This document shows positions 23,164 to 31,446 of a stretch of DNA of 64,000 nucleotides, one piece after another (within the stretch, counting starts at the first letter, position 1; each line of letters opens with the position of its first letter). The notes under the pieces are model-generated. The model was not told where the DNA came from and searched no databases. It saw only the letters and a program-made list of their open reading frames with translations. This stretch comes from Proteiniclasticum sp. (GTDB taxonomy: Bacteria > Bacillota > Clostridia > Clostridiales > Clostridiaceae). Made by a program: the position numbers and the translations under genes. The stretch lies in NCBI RefSeq assembly GCF_003514505.1, contig NZ_DOPX01000026.1:124001-188000 (forward strand), written 5' to 3'.

Positions 23164-24177
23164 ATGGAAGAGAAAAAGAAAATTGTTTTCAGTGCAATCA
23201 AACCTTCAGGGGAAATCACCCTTGGGAACTATTTGGGTGCCATTAAAAACTGGATTGGATTTCAGGACGATTATGAGTGTTATTACTGCATTGCAGACCT
23301 TCATGCCATCACAGTAAAGCAGGAGCCGAAACTCCTTCGTAAAAGAGTTCTGGAGATTCTGGCCATCTATATCGCCTCTGGACTGGATTACGAAAAAAGC
23401 ACCCTCTTTGTGCAGTCTCATGTGCCAGCACATTCCGAGGCTTCCTGGCTTTTGACCTGTACAGCAAATATGGGAGAGCTGTCCCGTATGACCCAGTACA
23501 AAGACAAAACAGCAAAAATGAAAGAAAACACATCCATCTCTGCTGGACTTTTTAATTATCCAGTACTTATGGCTGCAGATATCCTGATTTACAACACGGA
23601 TTTTGTGCCCGTAGGCATTGATCAGAAACAGCACGTGGAGCTTTCTAGAGATATCGCCCAGAGATTCAACTCGAATTACAGCGATACTTTTGTACTGCCC
23701 GAAGCTAAGATTTCAGAAAGTGCTGCGAAGATCATGGATCTTCAGGATCCGGAAAAGAAGATGTCCAAATCAGATGACAACGAAAACTCCTATATTCTTG
23801 TCTTGGACAAACCGGAAGTCATCAGAAGGAAGATTGCACGAGCTGTCACAGACTCTGTGGGTGTTGTCAATTACACCGATGAGCAGCCTGGCGTTAAGAA
23901 TCTGATCAACATTGTCTCTGCGATAAAAGGAATCAAGCCAGATGAAGTGGTGAAACTTTTCGAAGGAAAAGGATACAAAGAGTTCAAAGAGTACGTGGCT
24001 GATACCATCATTGAAGAACTGAAGCCTGTACAGGAGAAAGCCAATGAACTCCTGACCGAGAAAGAGAAGCTGGAGAAGATTTATGGTGAAGGGGCTATGA
24101 AAGCGAACTACCATGCCATGAAGACCTTACGGAAGATGCAGAAGAAAGTAGGTCTCCTTCCCCCAGTGAGACTATAG
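23164..24177 (+). CDS. trpS: tryptophanyl-tRNA synthetase
   Basis: A 337-residue class I synthetase for tRNA(Trp). The HIGH equivalent is in SGEITLGNYLGA (residues 14-25), and KKMSKSDDNENS is the KMSKS loop. Length is normal for bacterial TrpRS. The start is ATG 23164, following TTTTGGAGGACGACAT; the longer frame upstream lacks a site. No T-box lies in the 100-bp leader. The GNAT gene begins 18 bp after the stop and is probably co-transcribed. Confidence 0.95.
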   Translation: MEEKKKIVFSAIKPSGEITLGNYLGAIKNWIGFQDDYECYYCIADLHAITVKQEPKLLRKRVLEILAIYIASGLDYEKSTLFVQSHVPAHSEASWLLTCTANMGELSRMTQYKDKTAKMKENTSISAGLFNYPVLMAADILIYNTDFVPVGIDQKQHVELSRDIAQRFNSNYSDTFVLPEAKISESAAKIMDLQDPEKKMSKSDDNENSYILVLDKPEVIRRKIARAVTDSVGVVNYTDEQPGVKNLINIVSAIKGIKPDEVVKLFEGKGYKEFKEYVADTIIEELKPVQEKANELLTEKEKLEKIYGEGAMKANYHAMKTLRKMQKKVGLLPPVRL

Positions 24178-24195
24178 ACCATAAGGAGTCACCCT

Positions 24196-24591
24196 ATGAT
24201 CACCTATGAAAAGTACAAGAGAATTTATGACCTTCCGGATGGATTTTTTGAAGGATGGCCCAATCCGCCGAGTAAAGAAAAACATAGAGAGCTTCTTGAA
24301 AAAAGCTACCTTTCTCTGGTAGCCTTGGATGGAACTGCCATTGTCGGATTTGTGAATGTCATCAGCGATGGAGTGCTCAGCTGTTATATTCCCCTGCTAG
24401 AAGTGCTTCCCCCATACAGAAATCAAGGAATCGGAAAGGAACTTATGAAAAGAACTCTCCGTGCGCTCTCTGAGTTTTATATGATTGATCTCTCCTGTGA
24501 TGAGGATCTTCGTCCATTCTATGAAAGCATGGGTATGAAGAAAACTTTAGGGATGATGCACCGAAACTACGAGAAACAAAGCGGAAAATAA
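24196..24591 (+). CDS. GNAT family N-acetyltransferase
   Basis: A 131-residue acetyltransferase with the acetyl-CoA loop PPYRNQGIGKELMKR (motif A, about residues 74-88) and a C-terminal FYESMGMKK, as in many small GNAT enzymes. Substrate unknown. It follows trpS closely and ends at a strong terminator. Confidence 0.87.
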   Translation: MITYEKYKRIYDLPDGFFEGWPNPPSKEKHRELLEKSYLSLVALDGTAIVGFVNVISDGVLSCYIPLLEVLPPYRNQGIGKELMKRTLRALSEFYMIDLSCDEDLRPFYESMGMKKTLGMMHRNYEKQSGK

Positions 24592-24604
24592 GTCAAAATC
24601 AAAT

Positions 24605-24640
24605 AAGGCATCAGAGCTTTTTGGGCTCTGATGCCTTTTC
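24605..24640. terminator. bidirectional terminator between GNAT and PTS genes
   Basis: AAGGCATCAGAGC (24605-24617) pairs perfectly with GCTCTGATGCCTT (24625-24637), with A-run on the left and T-run on the right. Confidence 0.9.
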
Positions 24641-24657
24641 CATTCCTTATTATGGAT

Positions 24658-26121
24658 CTACAGCAGCTGTTTCAGCTCCTCCAGAATAAAATGCACTTCA
24701 GGACCAATGATCACCTGCACATGGCCCTCCTGCTTCAGAACCGCCATGGCGCCCATACTTCTCAGGCGCTTGTCGCTGACTTTTTTCTCGTCCTGCACAT
24801 CCAGGCGAAGCCTGGTGATGCATGCGTCCACCTGAAGAATATTCTCCTGTCCACCGCTGGCCTTTAATATGGTTTTGGCCAGTTTTTTATAGTTTCTGGA
24901 ATAAAGAGTGCTCTCCTCTTCTTTTTTCATTTTCTTCGGTTCCCTTCCTGGTGTTAAAAGCTGAAACCTTTCAATGGCAAAAGAAAAAGAAAAATAGTAG
25001 AGAAAAAACATAATAATCCCAAGAATCAGAAGCATCCCCATATCCTTTGACATAGGCATCCTTAGGCTGAGAAGAAAATCTGTGAGGCCTGCACTGAAGC
25101 TGAATCCGGCTATCCACTGAAACTGTGCAGCAAGAAAGAGGGATACCCCTGTAAGAAAAGCATGAAGCACATAAAGAGGTGGAGCAACAAACATGAACGA
25201 AAACTCCAACGGTTCCGTGATTCCTGTAAGAAAAGAGGCCACAGCCGCAGTACCCATGAAGGAGCGGGTTTTACGCTTCTGCCCTTTCATGGCTTTTTTC
25301 CCCATGGCAAGGGCTGCCCCGGGAAGTCCAAACATCATGATGGGGAAAAAACCTGCCAGATACTGCCCGGTCTTTCCATATTCACCAATCCCCTGCCAGA
25401 AGTTTCCAATATCATTGATGCCGATGACATCAAACCAGAAGACTGAGTTTAAAGGGTGATGGAGTCCCAGCGGTATGAGGAGTCTGTTGAGAAATCCATA
25501 GATCCCAGCCCCCAACGGTCCCAGCGCACTGATTCTAGTTCCGAATACAATAAGTCCTTCATAAAGAAGTGGCCAGATATAATACAGCGGAAGACTCACT
25601 AAAACCATGGAGAGAGCACTGATAATAGGCACAAAACGCTTTCCGCCAAAGAAGTTCAGACCAGAAGGCAACTGAAGGGTGCTGAAGCGATTGAACATAT
25701 ATGCGCCAACAAGTCCCGAGAGAATCCCAGTAAACTGGTTGCCGATCTTTGAGAAGGCCTCGCTGACTTCTAAAACAGGAATCTGCTGATACTGCGCCAC
25801 AGACTCTATGGAAAGAACTCTTGTGAGCACCAGATAGCTCAGGAGTCCAGAAAGTGCCGCCGACCCATCTCTCTCCTTGGCCATGCCAAGAGAAACACCC
25901 ACTGCAAAGAGGATGGGCACATGGTCTAGAATAATGACACCTACCTGAACCAGTATTCTCGAGAATAGAAATCCATCTCCAAACCCCAGTGGATCCATCC
26001 AGTATCCGATACCAATTAAAATGGCCGCCGCAGGAAGAACAGATACTGGGAGCATCAGTGCTTTCCCGAGTCTTTGGAAAAGCAGAAGCATTCTTTTTCT
26101 AAGCGCACGAAAACGCATCAT
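24658..26121 (-). CDS. PTS permease EIICB, NagE-like
   Basis: A 487-residue fused phosphotransferase permease: EIIC membrane domain (about 1-375) and EIIB domain (about 410-487). EIIC has NRLLIPLGLHHPLNSVFWF and GITEPLEFSFMFVAPPLY, as in glucose/N-acetylglucosamine transporters; EIIB has the phosphorylated Cys in VDACITRLRLDV. The sequence most resembles NagE, but the sugar is not certain. It overlaps the 3' end of the antiterminator gene by 4 nt (ATGA), so regulator and permease are one operon. No EIIA domain is attached, so it must use one encoded elsewhere. Confidence 0.85.
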   Translation of the reverse strand: MMRFRALRKRMLLLFQRLGKALMLPVSVLPAAAILIGIGYWMDPLGFGDGFLFSRILVQVGVIILDHVPILFAVGVSLGMAKERDGSAALSGLLSYLVLTRVLSIESVAQYQQIPVLEVSEAFSKIGNQFTGILSGLVGAYMFNRFSTLQLPSGLNFFGGKRFVPIISALSMVLVSLPLYYIWPLLYEGLIVFGTRISALGPLGAGIYGFLNRLLIPLGLHHPLNSVFWFDVIGINDIGNFWQGIGEYGKTGQYLAGFFPIMMFGLPGAALAMGKKAMKGQKRKTRSFMGTAAVASFLTGITEPLEFSFMFVAPPLYVLHAFLTGVSLFLAAQFQWIAGFSFSAGLTDFLLSLRMPMSKDMGMLLILGIIMFFLYYFSFSFAIERFQLLTPGREPKKMKKEEESTLYSRNYKKLAKTILKASGGQENILQVDACITRLRLDVQDEKKVSDKRLRSMGAMAVLKQEGHVQVIIGPEVHFILEELKQLL

Positions 26122-26951
26122 CTTGAACTGATGGCCTTATTGATGTGCACCATGAGGTAGACCATCTCCTGCAAGGTCACCTCATGATGAAAGTTCTTAT
26201 AGACAAAAGTCTTGATTTTCTTCTCCACAGACTTATACCGCTTATCTTTTTTCATGAACATCTCATAGAAATCTTCTACCTGATCCTCTGTACTGGGCTG
26301 CTTTAGAAGAATTCTTTTCGCTAGAAACTTCAGATGAGAGTTGAGCCTTGCCAGTGAAATCTCATCCTCGTCAAAATCAATATCAAAGACATCTTCTATA
26401 ATGTCCACGATGCCGCTGGTGAAGAGAAATATCTTGGAGATGCTCTCCTTGTTCTCTCCGAGGGAAGCATTCACCATATGCATGGTCACATAGCCAGCCT
26501 CATGTTCCGACAGAAGCACTCCTGTGGCATCCTGAATAAACTGAAGCCCTAAAAGTCCCACCTGGAACTCTTCAGGATAAAGGCTCTTGATCTCGTGCAG
26601 CATAAGATTTGGTATCTCCAGACCGTTTTTTTTACGTTCTACAGCATAGGTGATATGATCAATCATTCCTACCAATGCCTGCATCGTCATCTGGATCCCC
26701 AGCTCATCTTTTGCTCTGTCCCGAATCTTCTGTGCAGCATCAATAAGCTCCATGGGTGTATCCCCAAAAAGCCTGTAAAGTCTATCCTTCCCATCCTCCC
26801 GGACCTCATACACTTTTTCGATACGGTCTTTTGAAACAAGATCCCCCAGCTTCTTCTGGAATCCGATGCCCGCACCTGTGAGGATCATCTCCTCTCCGTT
26901 CTCAAACCGGGTTGCAACGATATTGTTATTGAATATCTTGATTATCCTCAT
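26118..26951 (-). CDS. LicT/BglG-type transcription antiterminator
   Basis: A 277-residue RNA-binding antiterminator. It starts with a CAT RNA-binding domain (1-55, RIIKIFNNNIVATRF and GAGIGFQKK), followed by two PRD domains whose phospho-acceptor histidines lie in MIDHITYA and HEAGYVTMHMVNA (PRD1) and in the C-terminal half. Phosphorylation by PTS proteins would set its activity. The start is ATG 26951, six bases after GGGAGG. No antiterminator target lies in its own leader, but a good LicT-type target sits in front of nagE at 30679-30706, so that gene is the probable target. Confidence 0.9.
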   Translation of the reverse strand: MRIIKIFNNNIVATRFENGEEMILTGAGIGFQKKLGDLVSKDRIEKVYEVREDGKDRLYRLFGDTPMELIDAAQKIRDRAKDELGIQMTMQALVGMIDHITYAVERKKNGLEIPNLMLHEIKSLYPEEFQVGLLGLQFIQDATGVLLSEHEAGYVTMHMVNASLGENKESISKIFLFTSGIVDIIEDVFDIDFDEDEISLARLNSHLKFLAKRILLKQPSTEDQVEDFYEMFMKKDKRYKSVEKKIKTFVYKNFHHEVTLQEMVYLMVHINKAISSR

Positions 26952-27023
26952 CCACAACCTCCCATGGAACACTCTACTCTCTATTATAGTTGTTCTTCTT
27001 GATTTTTCCTAGTGGAAAGGCTC

Positions 27024-27068
27024 TGTGCATTTTATCAGACAACAGCAAAAAGTTTGTGCATTTTGTCA
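27024..27068. repeat. two direct repeats in the divergent antiterminator/ugpC spacer
   Basis: TGTGCATTTTATCA (27024-27037) and TGTGCATTTTGTCA (27055-27068) match at 13 of 14 positions and start 31 bp apart, about three helical turns. This spacing on one DNA face suggests a regulator binding site. I cannot assign the regulator. Confidence 0.55.
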
Positions 27069-27126
27069 ATGGAATCCTTTCCAGGAAACACGTAAGATGA
27101 GAGTATGTTGAAAGGAGCTGAAGCAA

Positions 27127-28236
27127 TTGGCTAGTTTAGAATTAAAAAATGTTTGGAAGAAATATCCCGGTGATGTGGTTGCAGTTAAGGATTTTAACCT
27201 TACAATAGAAGATAAAGAGTTCATCATCTTTGTCGGTCCTTCAGGCTGCGGTAAGTCCACTACACTTCGAATGATCGCTGGACTGGAAGAAATCTCAGAA
27301 GGTACCGTTATGATCGGGGACCGTGTCATCAATGATGTGGACCCCAAGGACAGAGACATCGCCATGGTGTTCCAGAACTATGCCCTCTATCCTCATATGA
27401 GTGTTTATGACAACATGGCCTTCGGACTGAAGCTGAGAAAAATGTCTAAGAAGGACATTGACGAAAAAGTAAGAGAAGCGGCAAAGATTCTTGATATTGA
27501 GCATCTTCTTGCAAGAAAGCCCAAGGCACTCTCTGGCGGACAGAGACAAAGAGTTGCTCTGGGTCGTGCCATCGTAAGAGATCCGAATGTGTTTCTTATG
27601 GATGAACCGCTGTCAAACCTCGATGCTAAGCTCAGAGTCCAGATGAGAACAGAAATTTCCAAGCTTCAACAGAAGCTGCAGACTACATTTATCTATGTAA
27701 CGCATGACCAGACAGAGGCCATGACCATGGGTACCAGAATTGTTGTCATGAAAGATGGACTCATTCAGCAGGTGGATACACCTCAGAACATCTATGACAA
27801 TCCTGCCAATATGTTTGTTGCAGGTTTCATCGGTTCCCCACAGATCAACTTCCTTCCCGCCACAGTAGTTTCTGAAGGTGGAGAAACACTTCTTGCTTAT
27901 GATACGGTGAGAATCCCTGTCTCCAAAGATCAGGCAAAGAAACTCAGTGAAAGAAAGATGGAAGGCAAAGAAGTGGTCATCGGTGTTCGTCCTGAAAATA
28001 TCAGCTACGAACAGGAACAGATTGAAAAATGGGGTACTCCAGCATTTGAAGCCAAGGCTGAAGTCACAGAAATCATGGGCGCAGAGTCCTATGTATACCT
28101 GACCAACAAAGTGGACAACATCACCATCCGCGTCAATGGAAACAGTAGTGTGAAGCCAAACCAGGTAGTGAAACTTGCCTTCAACGGAGAAAAGATCCAC
28201 GTGTTTGATAAAGAAACGGAAGAAACCATATTCTAA
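27127..28236 (+). CDS. ugpC: ABC sugar-importer ATPase (UgpC/MsmK/MalK type)
   Basis: A 369-residue ATPase shared by carbohydrate ABC importers. Walker A is GPSGCGKST (about 38-46), the Q-loop is in MVFQNYALYPHMSVYDN, the signature is LSGGQRQRVALGRA, Walker B VFLMDEPLSNLDA, and the H-loop THDQTEAM. The C-terminal regulatory TOBE-like domain (about 240-369, IGVRPENI) is present. The start is TTG 27127, nine bases after AAAGGAG. No permease or binding protein is nearby, as is usual for the shared MsmK-type ATPase. Confidence 0.92.
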   Translation: MASLELKNVWKKYPGDVVAVKDFNLTIEDKEFIIFVGPSGCGKSTTLRMIAGLEEISEGTVMIGDRVINDVDPKDRDIAMVFQNYALYPHMSVYDNMAFGLKLRKMSKKDIDEKVREAAKILDIEHLLARKPKALSGGQRQRVALGRAIVRDPNVFLMDEPLSNLDAKLRVQMRTEISKLQQKLQTTFIYVTHDQTEAMTMGTRIVVMKDGLIQQVDTPQNIYDNPANMFVAGFIGSPQINFLPATVVSEGGETLLAYDTVRIPVSKDQAKKLSERKMEGKEVVIGVRPENISYEQEQIEKWGTPAFEAKAEVTEIMGAESYVYLTNKVDNITIRVNGNSSVKPNQVVKLAFNGEKIHVFDKETEETIF

Positions 28237-28253
28237 CAATGGGGAGCGCTGCC

Positions 28254-28934
28254 ATGACCACTTACTCACTTTCCTCCACTTCGGAGAAAATGAAGCTCAA
28301 TAACAAAATAGAGGACCTGCAGAAGGAAGCGCCAAAAACTTCCTTCTGCCCCATCCTTTCATCCGCTGAAAACCTCGCAGAACTTTATGAGTTTCTCACG
28401 GCTTATCTGGGCTCAGATAAACATCTCCTCGTGGTGGATGATCATGTGATTGTTATGGCGCCGCTTAAAGACGCTTTTAAAATTGCCAGTGGACTGTCCA
28501 CTGCTCTGACAGAGAACTTCTATAAAAACCATACAGTGCTTTACTACAGGAACCCCTGTACTGGATCCCTCTTAGAGAGAATTTCAGAGCTTAAAGACAC
28601 CTCCAGAAGCATTGTCCGGTTGGATCTTAAGAGTTCCCTTTATGCAGTGGAGGATCTCTTTCTCGTAAGAATTCTGGAACAGATTTCGAAAGAGGAGCTT
28701 TCTAAGTTTCTGGAAACGAAAAGATCTTCCTATGAAAAACTCTCCTATGAGCTTCGCCTTACGGTGAAGACCTTCATCGAAGAAAGTCTTTCCATGAGCA
28801 GGACTTCAAAAGTGCTCTTTATCCACCGGAACACCCTGACCTATCGGATTCAGAAAATCCATCAGATCACAGGTCTGGATATCCGGAACTTTCAGGAAGC
28901 TCTGCAGCTTCTGACCCTATCCTACTTCGTATAA
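28254..28934 (+). CDS. PucR/CdaR-type helix-turn-helix regulator
   Basis: A 226-residue protein with the C-terminal PucR/CdaR-type HTH (about 165-226): VKTFIEESLSMSRTSKVLFIHRNTLTYRIQKI, whose core HRNTLTYRI is diagnostic. The N-terminal part is helical without a known sensor domain. GGGGAG seven bases before ATG 28254 selects that start over an ATG 15 nt earlier. It follows ugpC by 17 bp, a neighbourhood seen for sugar-related regulators, and probably controls carbohydrate genes. Confidence 0.85.
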   Translation: MTTYSLSSTSEKMKLNNKIEDLQKEAPKTSFCPILSSAENLAELYEFLTAYLGSDKHLLVVDDHVIVMAPLKDAFKIASGLSTALTENFYKNHTVLYYRNPCTGSLLERISELKDTSRSIVRLDLKSSLYAVEDLFLVRILEQISKEELSKFLETKRSSYEKLSYELRLTVKTFIEESLSMSRTSKVLFIHRNTLTYRIQKIHQITGLDIRNFQEALQLLTLSYFV

Positions 28935-28957
28935 TCTTAGTATATTGAATCATACAG

Positions 28958-29005
28958 AAAAGCATCGGATTTTTCCCCTCCAGGAAATCCGATGCTTTTC
29001 CTTTT
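28958..29005 (+). terminator. terminator of the ugpC-regulator operon
   Basis: AAAAGCATCGGATTT (28958-28972) pairs perfectly with AAATCCGATGCTTTT (28985-28999), followed by CCTTTTTCC. Confidence 0.9.
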
Positions 29006-29059
29006 TCCTTCATAGTAGAAGCTTAAATAAGATGTCCAAAACTTAGAAGCATTCAAACC

Positions 29060-29092
29060 GTAATAAAACGGCTGCCTTTTACAGCAGCCGTC
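29060..29092 (-). terminator. terminator of nagE
   Basis: On the minus strand ACGGCTGC, eight-base loop, GCAGCCGT, then TTTATTA. Confidence 0.85.
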
Positions 29093-29111
29093 TTTATACT
29101 TAGTAACGAAC

Positions 29112-30551
29112 TTAAATCAGTTTCTTGAACTCATCTGCCACAAACTGAACCTGTGGTCCGATGACAACCTGAACGTTGGTCTTGGATGGTCTTACTACAC
29201 CAGCCACACCAGCCTTCTTGATCTTTGCCTCATTCACAAGAAGATTGTCCTTCACTTCAAGTCTCAGTCTTGTGATGCAGTAATCAAGAGATGCGATGTT
29301 CTCTTTTCCGCCAAGTCCTTCCAGGATTTCAGCCGCAAGAGCTTTAAAGTTGGTGTCTTTGGAAAGAACCTTGCCTTCGCCTTCTACGACTTCATCATCT
29401 TCTCTTCCAGGTGTTTTAAGATCCAGCTTTACGATGAGGAATCTGAACAGGAAGTAGTAGACCACTGCCATAACAAGGCCAAGTGGGATCAGCATCCAGA
29501 TATTTACAGCCAGTGGCATTTTAAGACTTAAGAAGAAGTCTACAAAGCCTGCGCTGAATCCAAATCCAGCAATCCATTGGAACTGAGCTGCAAGGAATAC
29601 AGAGATACCAGTCAGAACTGCATGTACCAGGTAAAGTCCAGGAGCAAGGAATACGAAAGCGAATTCCATTGGTTCTGTAACTCCAGTGAAGAAAGAAGAT
29701 ACTGCTGCTGCCAGAAGAAGTCCTCCTGCAACCTTTTTCTTCTTGTCCTTCGCAGTGTGGTACATGGCAAGAGCTGCAGCTGGAAGACCGAACATCATCA
29801 CTGGGAAGAAACCAGCCTGATATCTGCCTGTGATTCCAGGAGTACCGGTGCTTGCCCAGAAGTTTCCGATGTCGTTGATATCAATGGCATCAAACCAGAA
29901 TACAGAGTTCAGTGCATGGTGAAGTCCAGTTGGGATCAGAAGTCTGTTGAAGAATCCGTAGATACCAGCACCTACTGCACCAAGTTCTGAAATAGAGGTA
30001 CCAAATGCTACAAGACCGGAGTATACTACTGGCCATACAAAGAACAGCACTGCAGATACTAGGATCATGGCAAAGGATGTCATGATTGGCACCAGTCTCT
30101 TTCCGCTGAAGAAGGAAAGTGCTGGAGTCAGCTGTACATGGGAGAATCTGTTGTACATGCCTGCAGCCACAAGACCGGAGATGATTCCGATGAACTGATT
30201 GCTGATTTTACCAAAAGCAGCATTTACTGCTTCTGCGTCCACCTGAGTCAGCTGAGCAACGGTTCCTGTAGAAAGCAGCTTTGTGACAACAAGGAAGGCT
30301 ACGAGACCTGCAAGAGCTGCAGAACCGTCTTTATCCTTGGACATGCCAAGAGCAACACCCACTGCAAAAAGAATGGACATATTATCAATAATTGCGCCAC
30401 CGGCACTGATGAGGAATGCGGCGATTGGGCTTCCACCACCCCAGCCTGAAGGGTCAATCCAGTACCCGATACCCATAAGAATGGATGCCACAGGAAGTAC
30501 TGCAACAGGGAGCATGAGCGATCTACCAAGTTTCTGTAGATACTTCATCAT
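29112..30551 (-). CDS. nagE: PTS N-acetylglucosamine-type permease EIICB
   Basis: A 479-residue EIIC-EIIB fusion close in layout and motifs to NagE: LGRSLMLPVAVLPVASILM, DNMSILFAVGVALG, FFSGKRLVPI, NRLLIPTGLHHALNSVFWF, TGVTEPMEFAF, LKTPGRED at the linker, and the EIIB Cys in SLDYCITRLRLEV. The sugar is most likely N-acetylglucosamine, with glucose possible. AAGGAGG fixes the start at ATG 30551 (the following codon is also ATG). A 170-nt leader holds an antiterminator target and an overlapping terminator, so the gene is switched on by a LicT-type protein, most simply the one at 26118-26951. Confidence 0.88.
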   Translation of the reverse strand: MMKYLQKLGRSLMLPVAVLPVASILMGIGYWIDPSGWGGGSPIAAFLISAGGAIIDNMSILFAVGVALGMSKDKDGSAALAGLVAFLVVTKLLSTGTVAQLTQVDAEAVNAAFGKISNQFIGIISGLVAAGMYNRFSHVQLTPALSFFSGKRLVPIMTSFAMILVSAVLFFVWPVVYSGLVAFGTSISELGAVGAGIYGFFNRLLIPTGLHHALNSVFWFDAIDINDIGNFWASTGTPGITGRYQAGFFPVMMFGLPAAALAMYHTAKDKKKKVAGGLLLAAAVSSFFTGVTEPMEFAFVFLAPGLYLVHAVLTGISVFLAAQFQWIAGFGFSAGFVDFFLSLKMPLAVNIWMLIPLGLVMAVVYYFLFRFLIVKLDLKTPGREDDEVVEGEGKVLSKDTNFKALAAEILEGLGGKENIASLDYCITRLRLEVKDNLLVNEAKIKKAGVAGVVRPSKTNVQVVIGPQVQFVADEFKKLI

Positions 30552-30635
30552 AATGTTTTTCCTCCTTAAAATAAATGAAATAAGTTCAATGCATAGCCTG
30601 TACCGGTCCTCAAGCACTGTGGCCACAGCATAAAT

Positions 30636-30684
30636 AAAAAAGACCGAAGAAACAAAGCAACAACGTTGCATGTATCTCGGTCTT
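30636..30684 (-). terminator. leader terminator in front of nagE
   Basis: On the minus strand AAGACCGA pairs with TCGGTCTT, followed by TTTTATTT. Its left arm overlaps the 3' end of the antiterminator element at 30679-30706, so the two structures exclude each other. Confidence 0.88.
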
Positions 30685-30706
30685 GCCTGCTTACCAGTAA
30701 CAATCC
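30679..30706 (-). promoter_or_regulatory. RNA antiterminator element (RAT) for a LicT-type protein
   Basis: The minus strand reads GGATTGTTACTG, then GTAA, then GCAGGCAAGACC, an almost exact match to the LicT/SacY-class antiterminator target (GGATTGTTACTG...GCAGGCAAAACC). Binding of a phospho-regulated antiterminator here would block the terminator at 30636-30684. Confidence 0.9.
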
Positions 30707-30720
30707 ATGTATTTGATATC

Positions 30721-30749
30721 ATCTTAGCCGATAAAAAAAAATCTGTCAA
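30721..30749 (-). promoter_or_regulatory. sigma-A promoter of nagE
   Basis: On the minus strand TTGACA (30744-30749), 17 bp that include a run of nine T, TAAGAT (30721-30726). Transcription starts just before the antiterminator element. Confidence 0.8.
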
Positions 30750-30762
30750 CAACTTATCAATG

Positions 30763-30776
30763 AGAAATCGTAAACA
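30763..30776 (+). promoter_or_regulatory. possible cre (CcpA) site upstream of nagE
   Basis: AGAAATCGTAAACA matches the catabolite-response consensus TGnAAnCGnWWnCA at all fixed positions but the first. It lies about 15 bp upstream of the nagE -35 box. The motif is loose, so chance is possible. Confidence 0.4.
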
Positions 30777-30837
30777 AATAGTAAACAGATGAAAGAATGG
30801 CCTTCCAGAAGAGTATTCTTCCAGAAGACCTTTTCAC

Positions 30838-31401
30838 TTAGAACTTCACAGTAGGCACTGCTCTGTCTGCTTCAGAAGCTTCAAAGAGAGGCTCTTCCCT
30901 GAAGTTGAACATGCCGGCAAAGATATTCTTTGGGAATACCTGGATGGCAGTGTTGTACTTCATGGTGGTGTCATTGTAGAACTGTCTTGCATAACGAATT
31001 TTTTCTTCCGCATCTTTCAGTTCGCTCTGAAGGGAGAGGAAATTCTGATCTGCCTTCAGCTGAGGATAAGCTTCGACAGTAACAAGAAGTCTTGATATTG
31101 CAGAGGACAGCTCAGCATCCGCTTTCGCTGTGGCTTCCACACCTTTGGCATTGAGCACCTGGCTTCTTGCTTTGGTGACATTCTCAAACACTTCCTTCTC
31201 ATGGGAAGCATAGCCCTTTACAGTCTCCACAAGGTTTGGAATGAGATCTGCTCTGTTCTTGAGCTGAACTTCGATCTGTGCCCATGCATTCTTCACGCGG
31301 TTCTTCAGAACAACAAGACTGTTGTATACAGAGACGCCATAGAGTGCCAGAAGTACAATAAGGCCAATGACAACAAGTAGAATAATGGTTCCTGTTTTCA
31401 T
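30838..31401 (-). CDS. LemA family protein
   Basis: A 187-residue membrane-anchored LemA protein: one N-terminal helix (residues 4-22) and a long helical domain with the family sequence NRVKNAWAQIEVQLKNRADL, LVETVKGYASHE and the C-terminal FNFREEPLFEA. LemA proteins are often linked to envelope stress or two-component signalling, with no agreed biochemical role. The start is the second ATG (31401), six bases after AAAGGAAG. It follows the DUF2207 gene, a common pairing. Confidence 0.9.
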   Translation of the reverse strand: MKTGTIILLVVIGLIVLLALYGVSVYNSLVVLKNRVKNAWAQIEVQLKNRADLIPNLVETVKGYASHEKEVFENVTKARSQVLNAKGVEATAKADAELSSAISRLLVTVEAYPQLKADQNFLSLQSELKDAEEKIRYARQFYNDTTMKYNTAIQVFPKNIFAGMFNFREEPLFEASEADRAVPTVKF

Positions 31402-31446
31402 ATACATCTTCCTTTCTCTTTACATTTTTTATCGTTAAAGCAGCTG

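Noticed and set aside
27048..27068. Sigma-54 type -24/-12 promoter in the antiterminator spacer
   Set aside because: ATGCAC and TTGCT are present on the minus strand but their spacing is two bases too long and the key GG is missing.
27613..28269. 218-codon open frame antisense to ugpC
   Set aside because: Overlaps the intact ABC ATPase gene throughout and lacks start signals.
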